64,000 nt of DNA. Source: Gilliamella sp. App4-10 (lineage in GTDB: Bacteria; Pseudomonadota; Gammaproteobacteria; Enterobacterales; Orbaceae). The notes under the pieces are model-generated. The model searched no databases. It saw only the letters and a list, made by a program, of their open reading frames with translations, and was not told where the DNA came from. Of the stretch, positions 29,834-46,893 are shown one piece after another. Within the stretch, counting starts at the first letter, position 1. Every line of letters starts with the position of its first letter. A program made the position numbers and the translations under genes. The DNA lies in the NCBI RefSeq assembly GCF_001690495.1, contig NZ_LZGS01000018.1:1-64000 (forward strand). Reading direction: 5' to 3'.

Positions 29834-31797
29834 TATTTACAGCAACAAAAATGCCTTTTGATATCAAAGATATTCCTCAAACGATTAATTCTGTTAACCT
29901 AGAGCAACAAAAAATTTACGGGCAAAACGATCTCAATGTGATAATCAATAAATTGCCAAGCGTTGATACAACTTATGATATGAGAGATGAGGGTATAAAA
30001 ATCCGTGGTTTTTCAGCAAGTTCTGGTGATATTTATCGTGATGGTGTTCGTGCAAGTGGACAGGTTAGGCAAAGTACCGCAAACATAGAACGGATTGAAG
30101 TGTTAAAAGGCCCGGCATCTGTGCTTTATGGACGTGGGTCGGGTGGTGGCATCATTAATATGATTAGTAAACAAGCTAATTTTGATTCGCCTTCGATTTT
30201 AAGCTTACGTAGCGGTTCATGGGATAAGTATGGCGGTATGGTGGATATCAATCACGTTTTACATGATAAACTTGCGATGCGAATGACTGTTGATCATCAA
30301 TCAAACAGAAGCTTTCGTAAAGGCATTAAGCAAAGGGATACAATGGTCTCACCAAGTATACTTTATGATAATTTAGATGGATTTAATTGGTTAGTTCAAT
30401 ATACTCATGATAATTTGTGGCGTAAGCCTGATAGGACACCGGCTTATTATGATTTACCTAAAGGCGTATCGATTAAAACGGCCTATGCTCATTCTAATGA
30501 TTATGTGAAAGATAATTATCGTTCATTACGTTCTGTCATGGGATTTGAATTCAACCATGACTGGTCTATTAAATTAACCAATCAATACCGTCAAGCGTCT
30601 CAAAATTTTGATCACATTTATGCAGGTAATTATTGTCATTTAAATGGCAAACTGAATAATGGTAAAGATTGTCATCATCAAGGTAAATTGCAATTTCGCC
30701 GAGCTTGGCAAGAAACTGCTAATAAGACATATAGTAACACTGCTGATTTAATGGGTAAATTTAATACAGCAAGTATTGTTCATGATATGCTTATTGGTAT
30801 TGAATATAACATTGAAAAGCGCCAACCAAGATTAGCCTTAACCAACGTTTATCCAGAGGTGGTTGATCCGTTTCATCCGCATTGGCATTCCAAAAAGCCT
30901 CATTATAGTAAATTGAATACTAAAACTAATCATAAAGCCACATCGAAAGGATTTTATTGGCAAGACTTAATTAGTTTTACAGCACAATGGAAATTATTAG
31001 CAGGATTACGTTACGATAATTATAATTTTGCATCAAATGACAAATTAAAACATCAAAACCGTTCATATGATGGGCACTCGTTAAGTCCTCGATTTGGTTT
31101 AATTTGGCAACCTGTGGAATCGCAGAGTTTTTATGCTTCTTATAGTAAAAATTTTGCACCTTATGGAGGTCGAGGTCTTATTACAATTTCGACCAACTCA
31201 AAAACAGTTTATGATGATAAACCCCAATATTCGCGTCAATATGAAGTGGGAATTAAAAGCGATTGGCTAGCTGATAAACTTTCCTCTCAAATCGCCCTTT
31301 ATGATCTCGAACTATATAATGTCCGTTACTAGCCGGATGCCGTTAATGATCCTTATAATTGGCAGGTAAAAGGGAGCGATCGTAGCCAAGGCATTGAGCT
31401 AAGCGCTATTGGTCAGCTGGCATCAAAATGGTACATTAATAGCGGTATTGGTTATCAACAAGCCAAAGTCCATAAAGATAAAAAAACACCAGCCAATTAG
31501 AACAAATATTTGCCTAACACGGCTAAGCATAGTGGTTATTTAAGCGTTCGTTATTTACCTTACGATAATTGGTTTATTGAAGTGGAACTTAATTATAAAG
31601 GATCGATGTATAACGATGATAAGAACGAATTTAAACGCCCTGGTTATACCGTATGGAATTCTGCGGTTGGTTATCAATCTCGCTACTTTGATGTAACTTT
31701 AGCATTCACTAATTTACTGGGTAAAGAGTATTGGCGTTCAAGTAGTATGCCGGGTACACCTAGAGCCTTTTTGTTGACCGCTAGTTATAGACTGTAA
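29834..31797 (+). pseudogene. TonB-dependent siderophore receptor, 5'-truncated and interrupted
   Basis: The frame opens at the IS3 boundary as FTATKMPFDIKDIPQTIN, the start of a plug domain, so the signal peptide and TonB box are missing. The plug has IKIRGFSASSGDIYRDGVRA and VEVLKGPASVLYGRG-like sequence (IEVLKGPASVLYGRGSGGG), typical of ferric-siderophore receptors. The barrel continues to the C-terminal ending RAFLLTASYRL with a terminal aromatic strand. Two in-frame TAG codons occur, at 31330-31332 and 31498-31500, with no frameshift. Without a signal peptide it cannot reach the outer membrane. Substrate cannot be assigned beyond a siderophore. Confidence 0.9.
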
Positions 31798-33981
<2,184 letters not shown>

Positions 33982-34017
33982 TTTTGAATTAACATTATTA
34001 ATATATCTGTCATATAG

Positions 34018-35331
<1,314 letters not shown>

Positions 35332-35361
35332 TTAGTTTTTTATAAACTATAATTATCACTT

Positions 35362-35392
35362 AAAAAAACGGTGACTAGTTCACCGTTTTTTT
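35362..35392 (+). terminator. intrinsic terminator of pyrG-eno
   Basis: A7-CGGTGA (35362-35374) pairs with TCACCG-T7 (35380-35392) around a five-base loop. It begins 30 bases beyond the eno stop. Confidence 0.92.
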
Positions 35393-35562
35393 ATTTTCAT
35401 ATAATTTAAACATTACTTGATGTAGGAATAGTTGCGCCGAATAAGGTTGTGTTGTACTCTTAATGTTTGATTTTTTTATGGCTTATTAATAAATAATGCA
35501 TATTGATTAATTTAGCCACTCTATAATAGATAAAATAACTAACTCGATTTAAAGTTCTACTT

Positions 35563-36507
35563 ATGAATAATATTACGAATATGTCTCGGCCAAAAAGTAA
35601 ATGGCAACTCTTTAACTGGCTCTATGCTGGTAAATTACCACTAAATGAATTATGGCTTAACCCGACCTATCGTTATAAGTTTTTTTTAAGAACCTTATTC
35701 TTAAGCCCAATTACTCTAAAATGGCTTAATAAATTAAGACAATACCCATTACTTGGTTATTATCTTTCGTGCCAAACTAATTTACCATGCAAATTACAGC
35801 GACCTTATTTAGCATCTTGTTTAAGCCAAAAAGTACGCTATGCTGCATTAGCCTATCATTATGACTTTTTAGCAAAACAACCCGACAGCGTAACCAAAGC
35901 TTTTTATAATCCAGATTCGCCGTTTGTTTTGGCTAATGTTATTGTTAAAAATGAAACAAATATCCAAATTGCGGTTCAAGCTCGTAACAAATTTGCCAGA
36001 GAAGGCGAAGTAAGCCTTTATTTTTATGATAGTGATGGGATTGATTTAACCACTTTAACGTTTTCAATTGTTGAATATCAAGGTAAGCCAACGCTCTTTA
36101 TTGCTGGTTTACAAGGTACAGGTCACGATGACGCACGTACTCGTGTACAAAAAGCAACTAAAGCCTGTTATGGGCTATTCCCTAAACGTGTTGCAGTTGA
36201 AGCTGCATTAACCGTTGCACGTTACTATCAATTAACGCAAATTGTTGCTGTAGGTAATAAAACACATATCTATAACAATTGGCGTTACAATAGCCGTCAA
36301 GAACGAGTGTTGTCTGATTATGACGATTTTTGGTTAACCCTTGATGGAAAACCAGATACCAATGGTTTATTTATACTACCAAACCAAATTAATCGAAAAA
36401 CAATTGAAGAAATTGCCAGTAAAAAACGTTCAGAATACCGTAACCGCTATGCTTTATTGGATCAGCTTCAATTTAATATTGAACAAAATTTAGCATCATT
36501 AACATAA
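35563..36507 (+). CDS. ybjX: VirK/YbjX family (DUF535) protein
   Basis: 314 residues resembling E. coli YbjX and Shigella VirK. Recognisable DUF535 features: KFAREGEVSLYFYDSDG, LTTLTFSIVEYQGKPTLFIAGLQGTGHDDA, KATKACYGLFPKRVAVEAALTVA, and VAVGNKTHIYNNWRY. No transmembrane segments or signal peptide. The family is linked to resistance to membrane damage and to surface virulence protein localisation in enterics, but its biochemistry is not known. lysO follows after 79 bases; in E. coli the two genes lie near each other in the same region. The start is uncertain: ATG at 35563 or at 35581, both without a clear ribosome-binding site. Confidence 0.85.
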   Translation: MNNITNMSRPKSKWQLFNWLYAGKLPLNELWLNPTYRYKFFLRTLFLSPITLKWLNKLRQYPLLGYYLSCQTNLPCKLQRPYLASCLSQKVRYAALAYHYDFLAKQPDSVTKAFYNPDSPFVLANVIVKNETNIQIAVQARNKFAREGEVSLYFYDSDGIDLTTLTFSIVEYQGKPTLFIAGLQGTGHDDARTRVQKATKACYGLFPKRVAVEAALTVARYYQLTQIVAVGNKTHIYNNWRYNSRQERVLSDYDDFWLTLDGKPDTNGLFILPNQINRKTIEEIASKKRSEYRNRYALLDQLQFNIEQNLASLT

Positions 36508-36586
36508 TTATTAGCATTAATAGATTAAAACGTATACTTGATTCAATAATTTAAAAATTAATGAATGGATAGTTAAGGAATAAAAT

Positions 36587-37495
36587 ATGTATTTTGGCAT
36601 TCTTATTGCGCTAGTGCCGCTTTGTATAGGTTATTTAATTAAAATAAAAAATAGTAATTGGCTAACAAAAATTAATCTAATTTTGAGTTGGATGATATAT
36701 CTTATTTTGTTCATTATGGGAGCCGAACTTGCACAGTTGGATAATTTAACCACTAATTTGCAAGTTATTTTATGCTATGCAATTGTTCTTTTTATTTGCA
36801 CGTTCGGCGGGAATTTTGTTGTTTTAATGATGTTGGATTTTTTTTCCACCTCCAAAAGTGAAAATTTAAATCAAACTTATACGTCACATTTTAAGATGAT
36901 TCTTGAATCATTACGTGTGTGTATTGCATTAATTGTTGGGTTTATTTGTGGATTATTACCATTATTTATTTGGCAATATGCTGAAAATGTAACTCAAATT
37001 ATCCTAGTTTTTTTATTATTTTTAGTCGGAATTCAATTACGTAGTAATAATATTTCGATTAAGCAAATTTTACTCAATAAAGTTGGGATGACGACATCCA
37101 TATTGGTTGTAATGAGCGTTTTATTGGGCGGGATCGTTGCTTCATTTATTTTAAACTTGCCTGTTCGCGTTGGTCTTGCCATGTCATCTGGCTTTGGCTG
37201 GTATTCATTGTCAGGTATTTTAATGACAGAAGCGCACGGGCCAATTATTGGTAGTGCTACATTTTTAAATGATATGTTACGAGAATTGTGCGCAATTATT
37301 TTAATTCCTACATTGATTAAGCGTTTTAAATTCACAACATTAGGATTGTGTGGTGCAACATCAATGGACTTTACACTACCAATGCTACAAAAAGGAGGAG
37401 GGATAACCATTGTTCCTGCAGCTATTGCCCAAGGTTTTTTATTGACTCTCCTTATGCCTATATTTATTACCTTGCTTAATTATAGTGTGTTTTAA
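36587..37495 (+). CDS. lysO: LysO-family L-lysine exporter
   Basis: 302 residues (E. coli LysO/YbjE 299) with about eight hydrophobic segments. SGFGWYSLSGILMTEAHGP, ATFLNDMLRELCAIILIP and GATSMDFTLPMLQKGGG are the DUF340/LysO signature, including the acidic residues implicated in lysine-proton exchange. It exports lysine and thialysine from the inner membrane in E. coli, under ArgP control; no ArgP site was identified here. ATG preceded by AAGGA. Confidence 0.9.
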   Translation: MYFGILIALVPLCIGYLIKIKNSNWLTKINLILSWMIYLILFIMGAELAQLDNLTTNLQVILCYAIVLFICTFGGNFVVLMMLDFFSTSKSENLNQTYTSHFKMILESLRVCIALIVGFICGLLPLFIWQYAENVTQIILVFLLFLVGIQLRSNNISIKQILLNKVGMTTSILVVMSVLLGGIVASFILNLPVRVGLAMSSGFGWYSLSGILMTEAHGPIIGSATFLNDMLRELCAIILIPTLIKRFKFTTLGLCGATSMDFTLPMLQKGGGITIVPAAIAQGFLLTLLMPIFITLLNYSVF

Positions 37496-37560
37496 AAAAT
37501 CACATAAAATCAATATTCTACCTGAAGTTTTTTATTTTTTAGGTTATGTTTTATACACGC

Positions 37561-38088
37561 TCATTTTTTAGGAACAAAAAAAGGCGTAGTGTCGACGCCT
37601 TCGTGTTGTAGCAGTTGGATTTTTTTATCAATCCCCCCAGCGTAACCCGTTAAATTGCCGTTAGCACCAATGACCCGATGGCAAGGAATGATAATTGATA
37701 TTGGATTATGACCAACAGCACCACCCACTGCTTGATTAGACATGCGTGGTTTGTCTGTTTTTAGTGCAATCTGTTTTGCGATATCGCCATAAGTTGTGAC
37801 CTTACCATATGGGATTTCACATAAGATTTTCCATACTAAATGTCGAAAAGGTGTACCGTTTGGCGCAAGCTCTAGCTGATATAGATTTGGTTTCTTTTCT
37901 AAAAAATAATCATCAAGCCATTTTTTTGTAGAATTAAAAATAGGCAAATTAGGTTTTTCTTCTTTTTGTGCACTGACTATATTGCCAAAATATTTTTGCC
38001 CTTCAATCCATGCACTAACTAGCTTATTTTGTTGGCTAACCAAGGTAATTAATCCCATGGGAGATGAATAATTACATAAATAAAACAT
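37561..38088 (-). CDS. ogt: methylated-DNA--protein-cysteine methyltransferase
   Basis: 175 residues (E. coli Ogt 171). It directly removes alkyl groups from O6-alkylguanine onto Cys136 in the active site SIIIPCHRVIG; the helix-turn-helix with RxxG-type arginine lies in PYGKVTTYGDIA and PRMSNQAVGGAVGHNP. There is no AdaA-type N-terminal domain, so it is the constitutive Ogt form. It is monocistronic and convergent with lysO. Confidence 0.95.
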   Translation of the reverse strand: MFYLCNYSSPMGLITLVSQQNKLVSAWIEGQKYFGNIVSAQKEEKPNLPIFNSTKKWLDDYFLEKKPNLYQLELAPNGTPFRHLVWKILCEIPYGKVTTYGDIAKQIALKTDKPRMSNQAVGGAVGHNPISIIIPCHRVIGANGNLTGYAGGIDKKIQLLQHEGVDTTPFFVPKK

Positions 38089-38196
38089 ATTGACCTTTTA
38101 TAATTTTCTATAAAAAATGATGATACATGATGCTTTTTTATAGTGATAAATACGACAAATTTATCTATCAATATTGTACATGAACGATAAAAAGGA

Positions 38197-38220
38197 ATAT
38201 GGCTCATTGACGAGCCATAT
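38197..38220 (-). terminator. terminator of the histidine phosphatase gene
   Basis: ATATGGCTC (38197-38205) pairs with GAGCCATAT (38212-38220). On the minus strand it is followed by TCCTTTTTATC and lies eight bases beyond the stop codon at 38229. Confidence 0.75.
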
Positions 38221-38228
38221 GTTTAAAA

Positions 38229-38993
38229 TCATTTAGCTTGATTTTTACCTTTTTCGACGTAGCTCATGTCGCCAAGGCTTTCAACAACAAATTTACCGTC
38301 GTCGGTGTAACGAATTTTAGTGATACTGGCGTTGCCTAATCCTGCCGTAATTGGTTTATCTAGCCATTCTTCAACCATAGCTGTAATTGCCATACCGTGT
38401 GATACCACTAAAACATTACCACCGCCTTGTGCTTTGGCTGATTCGGCAATGGTTTTTAATGAAGACTGCATGCGTGTTTTTACTTTATTATAGTTTTCAG
38501 CCTCACCAGATTTTTCAACTGCAGCAATAGCATCTATCATTTTTTTTAGGGTAACTTTACCTTTTGCCATATCTGCCATTAGATCTTTATCTGATGCATA
38601 ACCTAAGTGTTGGGCTGCAGGATTCCACATATTAGGGTCAAGATCGCCTTCAAAATCGCCAAAACAGACTTCACGCAATCCTTCCATTTCATTAATTTGA
38701 ACTTGATCGCCTTTGGTTTCTAAAACAATGCGAGCTGTTTGGCGTGCTCTACCTAAATCACTAGAATAAGCCGAAATAAATTTAACATCTTTTAAACCTT
38801 GACCTAATTGCTCGGCCACTTCAACACCAGGTTTTGTTAAAGGCGTATCTGACCACCCTTGTGCACGATGAACATTATTAAACATGGTTTTACCATGTCG
38901 AGCCACATAAAGATAAATATCATCAGCAAAAGCTTGCGATACACTTAATATTGAAATAATTAACGAGCTGGTTAGTATAATAAATTTTTTCAT
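38229..38993 (-). CDS. exported histidine phosphatase (phosphoglycerate mutase-like)
   Basis: 254 residues. MKKFIILTSSLIISILSVSQ followed by AFA is a Sec signal peptide, so the enzyme is expected in the periplasm. The catalytic RHG motif is ARHGKTMFN (His33), with the second His in VVSHGMAITAM; SSDLGRARQTA supplies the phosphate-binding Arg. The branch-1 histidine phosphatase fold is clear, the substrate is not. Start: ATG at 38993 with GAGG eight bases upstream. It begins 13 bases after the stop of the OprD-type porin gene, so the two are probably cotranscribed: a porin and a periplasmic phosphatase suggest uptake of a phosphorylated compound after dephosphorylation. Confidence 0.88.
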   Translation of the reverse strand: MKKFIILTSSLIISILSVSQAFADDIYLYVARHGKTMFNNVHRAQGWSDTPLTKPGVEVAEQLGQGLKDVKFISAYSSDLGRARQTARIVLETKGDQVQINEMEGLREVCFGDFEGDLDPNMWNPAAQHLGYASDKDLMADMAKGKVTLKKMIDAIAAVEKSGEAENYNKVKTRMQSSLKTIAESAKAQGGGNVLVVSHGMAITAMVEEWLDKPITAGLGNASITKIRYTDDGKFVVESLGDMSYVEKGKNQAK

Positions 38994-39006
38994 TTTTCTG
39001 TCCTCT

Positions 39007-40335
39007 TTATAATAAGTTAAATTTGTAATCAATAACGGTTTCTGCTGAAAGTGAAGGTGAACGTTGATATTTTCCGTGTCTAAGTTTTGGCGTAAGGTCT
39101 GAGGTACTTAATGTTTTATAAGACCATCCATAACCAACCTTTGATAAAATAGAAAGATTTTTAAATGCACTACTAGTTGGTCTCCATATATCGAAAACGT
39201 TTATTTCGCCATTTTTCAATGTATTATGTTTGTAGTTAAATTGACCATAATTCATATATAAGCCTGTGCTATTATCTTTAACAAAATCATAGCTCATTAC
39301 AGTGGTTAGCACTAGTTCACCATCGCGTAAATAGTCTGCACCTGCAGCAGCCAAACCATTAAAACGAGCCCGTGTATTTTTGCCTAAATGCCGATTATAA
39401 TGCCCAATTGCATTGTGTTTATTAGCATCAGTGTAAGCTAATCCGATTTTAACACTCCAATCTTTTTCTTTCCATTCTATATCAGTTGCATAATGCCACG
39501 CATGATTTTCAAACTCTTTTTTGTTTTGCTTCATAGAATCATAATTATCAAGCGCATAACTACCGTAGAATTGCCCGCCTAAAATCAACTTTTGCATTGG
39601 TTTATAGGATAATTCAATAACATGGCGTCTTAGATAGTCTTTGGCAACACCATAAGAATAATCTAAAGTAAGATCTTTATCTTTATAAGCGATTTCAACT
39701 GTTGAAATATTATTAATGACTTTTTTACTATCTTTGGTTAAAAAATGTACTTTTCTGGCGGATTCTCGAGGTAATGTGCTATCTATATAAGCTAACGATA
39801 AGTAAATATTATCATATTTTAGAATTCCGCTATAACCCAGATAACTATTGCGAGTAAGGTGTTTAGATGAACTTATTATTCCAAAATTTTTCAAACTATG
39901 CCAGCCAATTTTACCGTTGAAATGAATGGCATTATTGTCAAATTTAATTTTTGCATAACGTTGGGTCATTTTATTAAAACCATGGGCATAATGTTTGTTA
40001 TAACTTTTACCATCATTATAAAGTAAATTACGTGTTGCAAAATAATCACTAGCACCTAATTTTATTACATTATCATATGTGACATCAAAACCAATAGTGT
40101 TGAATAAGAAGCCTGATTTATAATCCAAAGTGAATACTTGCCCCCAAGCGCTGTGTACCTCTTTTTGTTGGGCTGCATTTTCTTTTAAATACTTCCAATG
40201 ATTACGAGTAGAAAATTCAAACTTAGAATTTTTAAAAAATAGATTATCGAAGAGTGAATTATTCGTTAGTTCATTTGCCGATGCCGAAGAGCTCGATATC
40301 CCCAGTAGCATCATTGTGAGATATTTGATTTTCAT
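39007..40335 (-). CDS. OprD-family outer membrane porin
   Basis: 442 residues. The signal peptide MKIKYLTMMLLGISSSSASA is followed by a mature N-terminus, SLFDNLFFKNSKFEFSTRN, close to the OprD family opening, and by about eighteen alternating amphipathic strands rich in aromatic residues. SGFLFNTIGFDV and the repeated Y-x-[LI]-x patterns support a monomeric barrel. The C-terminus ends FNLL rather than in the usual terminal Phe or Tyr, a small oddity for outer-membrane targeting. OprD porins pass small organic solutes such as carboxylates, basic amino acids or sugars. It lies downstream of bglB beyond a terminator-like hairpin and upstream of the periplasmic phosphatase. Confidence 0.82.
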   Translation of the reverse strand: MKIKYLTMMLLGISSSSASANELTNNSLFDNLFFKNSKFEFSTRNHWKYLKENAAQQKEVHSAWGQVFTLDYKSGFLFNTIGFDVTYDNVIKLGASDYFATRNLLYNDGKSYNKHYAHGFNKMTQRYAKIKFDNNAIHFNGKIGWHSLKNFGIISSSKHLTRNSYLGYSGILKYDNIYLSLAYIDSTLPRESARKVHFLTKDSKKVINNISTVEIAYKDKDLTLDYSYGVAKDYLRRHVIELSYKPMQKLILGGQFYGSYALDNYDSMKQNKKEFENHAWHYATDIEWKEKDWSVKIGLAYTDANKHNAIGHYNRHLGKNTRARFNGLAAAGADYLRDGELVLTTVMSYDFVKDNSTGLYMNYGQFNYKHNTLKNGEINVFDIWRPTSSAFKNLSILSKVGYGWSYKTLSTSDLTPKLRHGKYQRSPSLSAETVIDYKFNLL

Positions 40336-40473
40336 TGTTATTTTCTTAACCTATTCCTGTTTGTATATAGCAAAACGATTTTAATTATTAAATTGATTCA
40401 ATTATTTTTTTATATTGTTCTCTTTTTACTGGTATCTGCTTCTATGTTGATCTGTTTATTTTGAATGAAATAA

Positions 40474-40502
40474 AGGGGGAAGTTGCTAAGCATAATCCCC
40501 CT
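40474..40502 (-). terminator. terminator-like hairpin after bglB
   Basis: AGGGGGA (40474-40480) pairs with TCCCCCT (40496-40502) with a 15-base loop; on the minus strand TTTATTTC follows. It is 12 bases past the bglB stop, separating the PTS genes from the porin gene. Some readthrough to the porin is possible. Confidence 0.7.
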
Positions 40503-40513
40503 AAGTTATCTTA

Positions 40514-43807
<3,294 letters not shown>

Positions 43808-43828
43808 TTATCCTTTCTAATGCAAAAA

Positions 43829-43866
43829 AAAACCTAAATCCCTTTAATTTAAGGAATTTAGGTTTT
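43829..43866 (-). terminator. BglG-controlled terminator upstream of bglF
   Basis: On the minus strand AAAACCTAAATTCCTT and its near-complement form a 16-base-pair stem with one G-U pair, followed by a long T-run (nine T). The upstream arm overlaps the 3' end of the RAT sequence (shared AAAACC), so the two structures are mutually exclusive. Confidence 0.92.
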
Positions 43867-43905
43867 GCTCGCATAGCTAGTTATTTCACTATGCAATAAC
43901 AATCC
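43861..43905 (-). promoter_or_regulatory. ribonucleic antiterminator (RAT) bound by BglG
   Basis: On the minus strand the RNA begins GGATTGTTATTGCATAG and ends CTATGCGAGCAAAACC. The conserved outer parts, GGATTGTTA-TGC and G-GCAAAACC, match the bgl/lic RAT consensus. Canonical RATs are about 29-32 nucleotides; this one is 45 because an extra stem GCATAG/CTATGC with a 12-base loop (TGAAATAACTAG) is inserted at the tip. BglG dimer binding would stabilise the RAT and prevent the overlapping terminator. Confidence 0.88.
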
Positions 43906-43992
43906 AAAAATGATTTGCTAAGATTAGCATGATTTAAGAAAAGTGAGTATAGATTGTTTAATCGTAATGATTAAATCGTGACTTATATCACA

Positions 43993-44844
<852 letters not shown>

Positions 44845-44864
44845 TCAATTCCTTATGTTTATTT

Positions 44865-44925
44865 ATTATGAATCGGCATAAAAAAATCGGAAGCAAAAAA
44901 ATAAAAAAGTGTGATAAACATCATA
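44865..44925 (-). promoter_or_regulatory. bglG promoter with CRP-like site
   Basis: TGTGATAAACATCATA (44910-44925) matches the CRP consensus TGTGA-N6-TCACA with one mismatch in the second half. A CATAAT -10 candidate lies at 44865-44870 on the minus strand. The predicted start near 44858 puts the CRP centre about 60 bases upstream, the class I spacing near -61.5. No good -35 is present, as expected of a CRP-dependent promoter. Catabolite control of bgl is known in enterics. Confidence 0.55.
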
Positions 44926-44969
44926 CTATTTGAAAAAATATAGTTGGCCTTTTTTTACAAGTATAAAAA

Positions 44970-44998
44970 AGCCCCGATAGAGTTAACTTATCGAGGCT
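44970..44998 (-). terminator. intrinsic terminator of htpG
   Basis: AGCCCCGATA (44970-44979) pairs with TATCGAGGCT (44989-44998) with one mismatch. On the minus strand it is followed by TTTTTTATAC. It lies 20 bases past the htpG stop. Confidence 0.88.
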
Positions 44999-45018
44999 AG
45001 TTAGTCAATATTTTCTTA

Positions 45019-46893
45019 TTATTGCGCTAATAGTTTATTCATGGTTTGAATAAATTTACTTGGATCGCTAAGCGAGCCTTTTTCAGCAAGTAAAGCTTGA
45101 TCAAGCAATAATTCAACCCAATCGTTAAATGCGCTTTCATCTTGCGTATCGGCAATACGTTTAACCAATTTATGATCTGGATTTATTTCAAACGTGTATT
45201 TGATTTCCGGCGCTTTCTGACCTGCTGCTGCAAACAATTTAGCCATTTGCGTGCTCATTTCGTCAGCGGCAGTGGTGACAATTGCTGGTGTGTCGGTTAA
45301 GCGATGGGTTAATTTCACTTCTTTCACTTTATCGCCTAATACGGTTTTAACACGTTCAATAAATGGTTCAAGTTCTTTTTCGACTTGTTTTTGCTCTTCA
45401 CTATCTTGATCAGCTAATTTTTCGATTGATTCGTCTGATTTACTAATAGATTGGAATTGTTTGCTATCAAATTCAGTTAAGTTACTCATCATCCATTCAT
45501 CAACACGATCGGACAACAATAAGACTTCAATGCCTTTTTTACGGAATAGCTCAAGATGAGGACTATTTTTAGCGGCACCATAGCTGTCAGCGGTAATAAA
45601 GTAGATCTTTTCTTGACCTTCTTGCATACGGCTAATGTAATCCTCTAGTGACACAGTTTGTGCATCGCTATCAGTATGGGTTGATGCAAAACGAAGTAAT
45701 TTAGCAATCGTTTCACGGTTAGCAAAGTCTTCGCCGGTACCTTCTTTTAATACTAAACCAAACTCACTCCAAAACTGTTGATATTGTTCTTTGTCGTCTT
45801 TGGCAAGTTTTTCTAGCATTTGTAACACACGTTTAGTACACGCATTACGCAAGTTTTGGGTAATTTTGTTATCTTGCAAAATTTCACGCGATACATTTAA
45901 TGGCAGATCATTTGAATCAATCAGGCCTTTTACAAAACGTAAATAGTTTGGCATAAATTGTTCCGCATCATCCATAATAAATACGCGTTGCACATACAAT
46001 TTTAAGCCATGTTTATTATCGCGATTCCACATATCCCAAGGTGCTTTTGCTGGGATATAAAGTAAGCTGGTATATTCTTGCTTACCTTCCACACGATTAT
46101 GGCTCCAACTTAGTGGATCAGCAAAATCGTGTGACAGGTGTTTATAAAATTCTTTATATTCCTCGTCGGTCACTTCAGATTTGCTACGCGTCCACAGTGC
46201 TTGGGCTTTGTTGACTTTTTCCCATTTAACTTCTTTGCTTTCTTCGTCAGTGGTTTGCACTTCAACAGGAAGTGAAATGTGATCAGAATATTTGCTGATA
46301 ATAGAACGCAAGCGCCAATCGTCTAAAAACTCTTTTTCGTCTTCTTTTAAGTGTAAAATGATTTCGGTACCGCGAGTTTCTTTATTATCGTCCGATATTG
46401 TATACTCGCCTTCACCTGATGATTCCCACATAACCGCTTCGTCAGCTTTTGCAGTGGCTGCGCGTGTTCTAACAGTGACTTTATCGGCAACAATAAAAGC
46501 AGAATAAAAACCTACGCCAAACTGACCAATTAATTGGCTGTCTTTGGCTTGATCGCTACCAATAGATTCTAAAAACGCCTTAGTACCAGATTTCGCAATA
46601 GTACCTAAGTTTTCAATCACTTCATCACGCGTCATACCAATACCGTTATCGGCAATCGTTAAAGTACCGGCTTCTTTATTGGTAGAAATACGCACACCAA
46701 GTTCACCATCACCAGCATATAGATCTGGATTTTCAAGAGCTTTAAAACGAAGTTTGTCGGCGGCATCAGATGCGTTAGAAATAAGCTCTCTTAAAAAAAT
46801 TTCTTTATTTGAATATAAAGAGTGAATCATTAAATGTAGAATTTGTTTAACTTCGGATTGAAATCCACGAGTTTCAGTGCCTGCTTTGCTCAT
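45019..46893 (-). CDS. htpG: Hsp90-family chaperone HtpG
   Basis: 624 residues (E. coli 624). N-terminal GHKL ATPase: [15 protein letters not shown] (catalytic Glu and Mg-binding Asn), [23 protein letters not shown]. Middle domain to about 500 with [11 protein letters not shown], then the C-terminal dimerisation domain. It is a cytoplasmic ATP-dependent chaperone cooperating with DnaK. A GAGGT ribosome-binding site precedes the ATG. I did not find a convincing sigma-32 promoter in the AT-rich upstream region. Confidence 0.98.
   Translation of the reverse strand: MSKAGTETRGFQSEVKQILHLMIHSLYSNKEIFLRELISNASDAADKLRFKALENPDLYAGDGELGVRISTNKEAGTLTIADNGIGMTRDEVIENLGTIAKSGTKAFLESIGSDQAKDSQLIGQFGVGFYSAFIVADKVTVRTRAATAKADEAVMWESSGEGEYTISDDNKETRGTEIILHLKEDEKEFLDDWRLRSIISKYSDHISLPVEVQTTDEESKEVKWEKVNKAQALWTRSKSEVTDEEYKEFYKHLSHDFADPLSWSHNRVEGKQEYTSLLYIPAKAPWDMWNRDNKHGLKLYVQRVFIMDDAEQFMPNYLRFVKGLIDSNDLPLNVSREILQDNKITQNLRNACTKRVLQMLEKLAKDDKEQYQQFWSEFGLVLKEGTGEDFANRETIAKLLRFASTHTDSDAQTVSLEDYISRMQEGQEKIYFITADSYGAAKNSPHLELFRKKGIEVLLLSDRVDEWMMSNLTEFDSKQFQSISKSDESIEKLADQDSEEQKQVEKELEPFIERVKTVLGDKVKEVKLTHRLTDTPAIVTTAADEMSTQMAKLFAAAGQKAPEIKYTFEINPDHKLVKRIADTQDESAFNDWVELLLDQALLAEKGSLSDPSKFIQTMNKLLAQ

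Noticed and set aside
28653-29836. TAT flanks of the IS3 element as proof of a simple insertion with target duplication
   Set aside because: A three-base match in AT-rich DNA is easily chance, and the flanking genes are not two halves of one gene as a simple insertion would require.
29851-31797. Amber (TAG) readthrough or recoding in the TonB receptor
   Set aside because: The gene also lacks its signal peptide and start, and other genes in the window use TAG as an ordinary stop (for example potH), so decay is the simpler reading.
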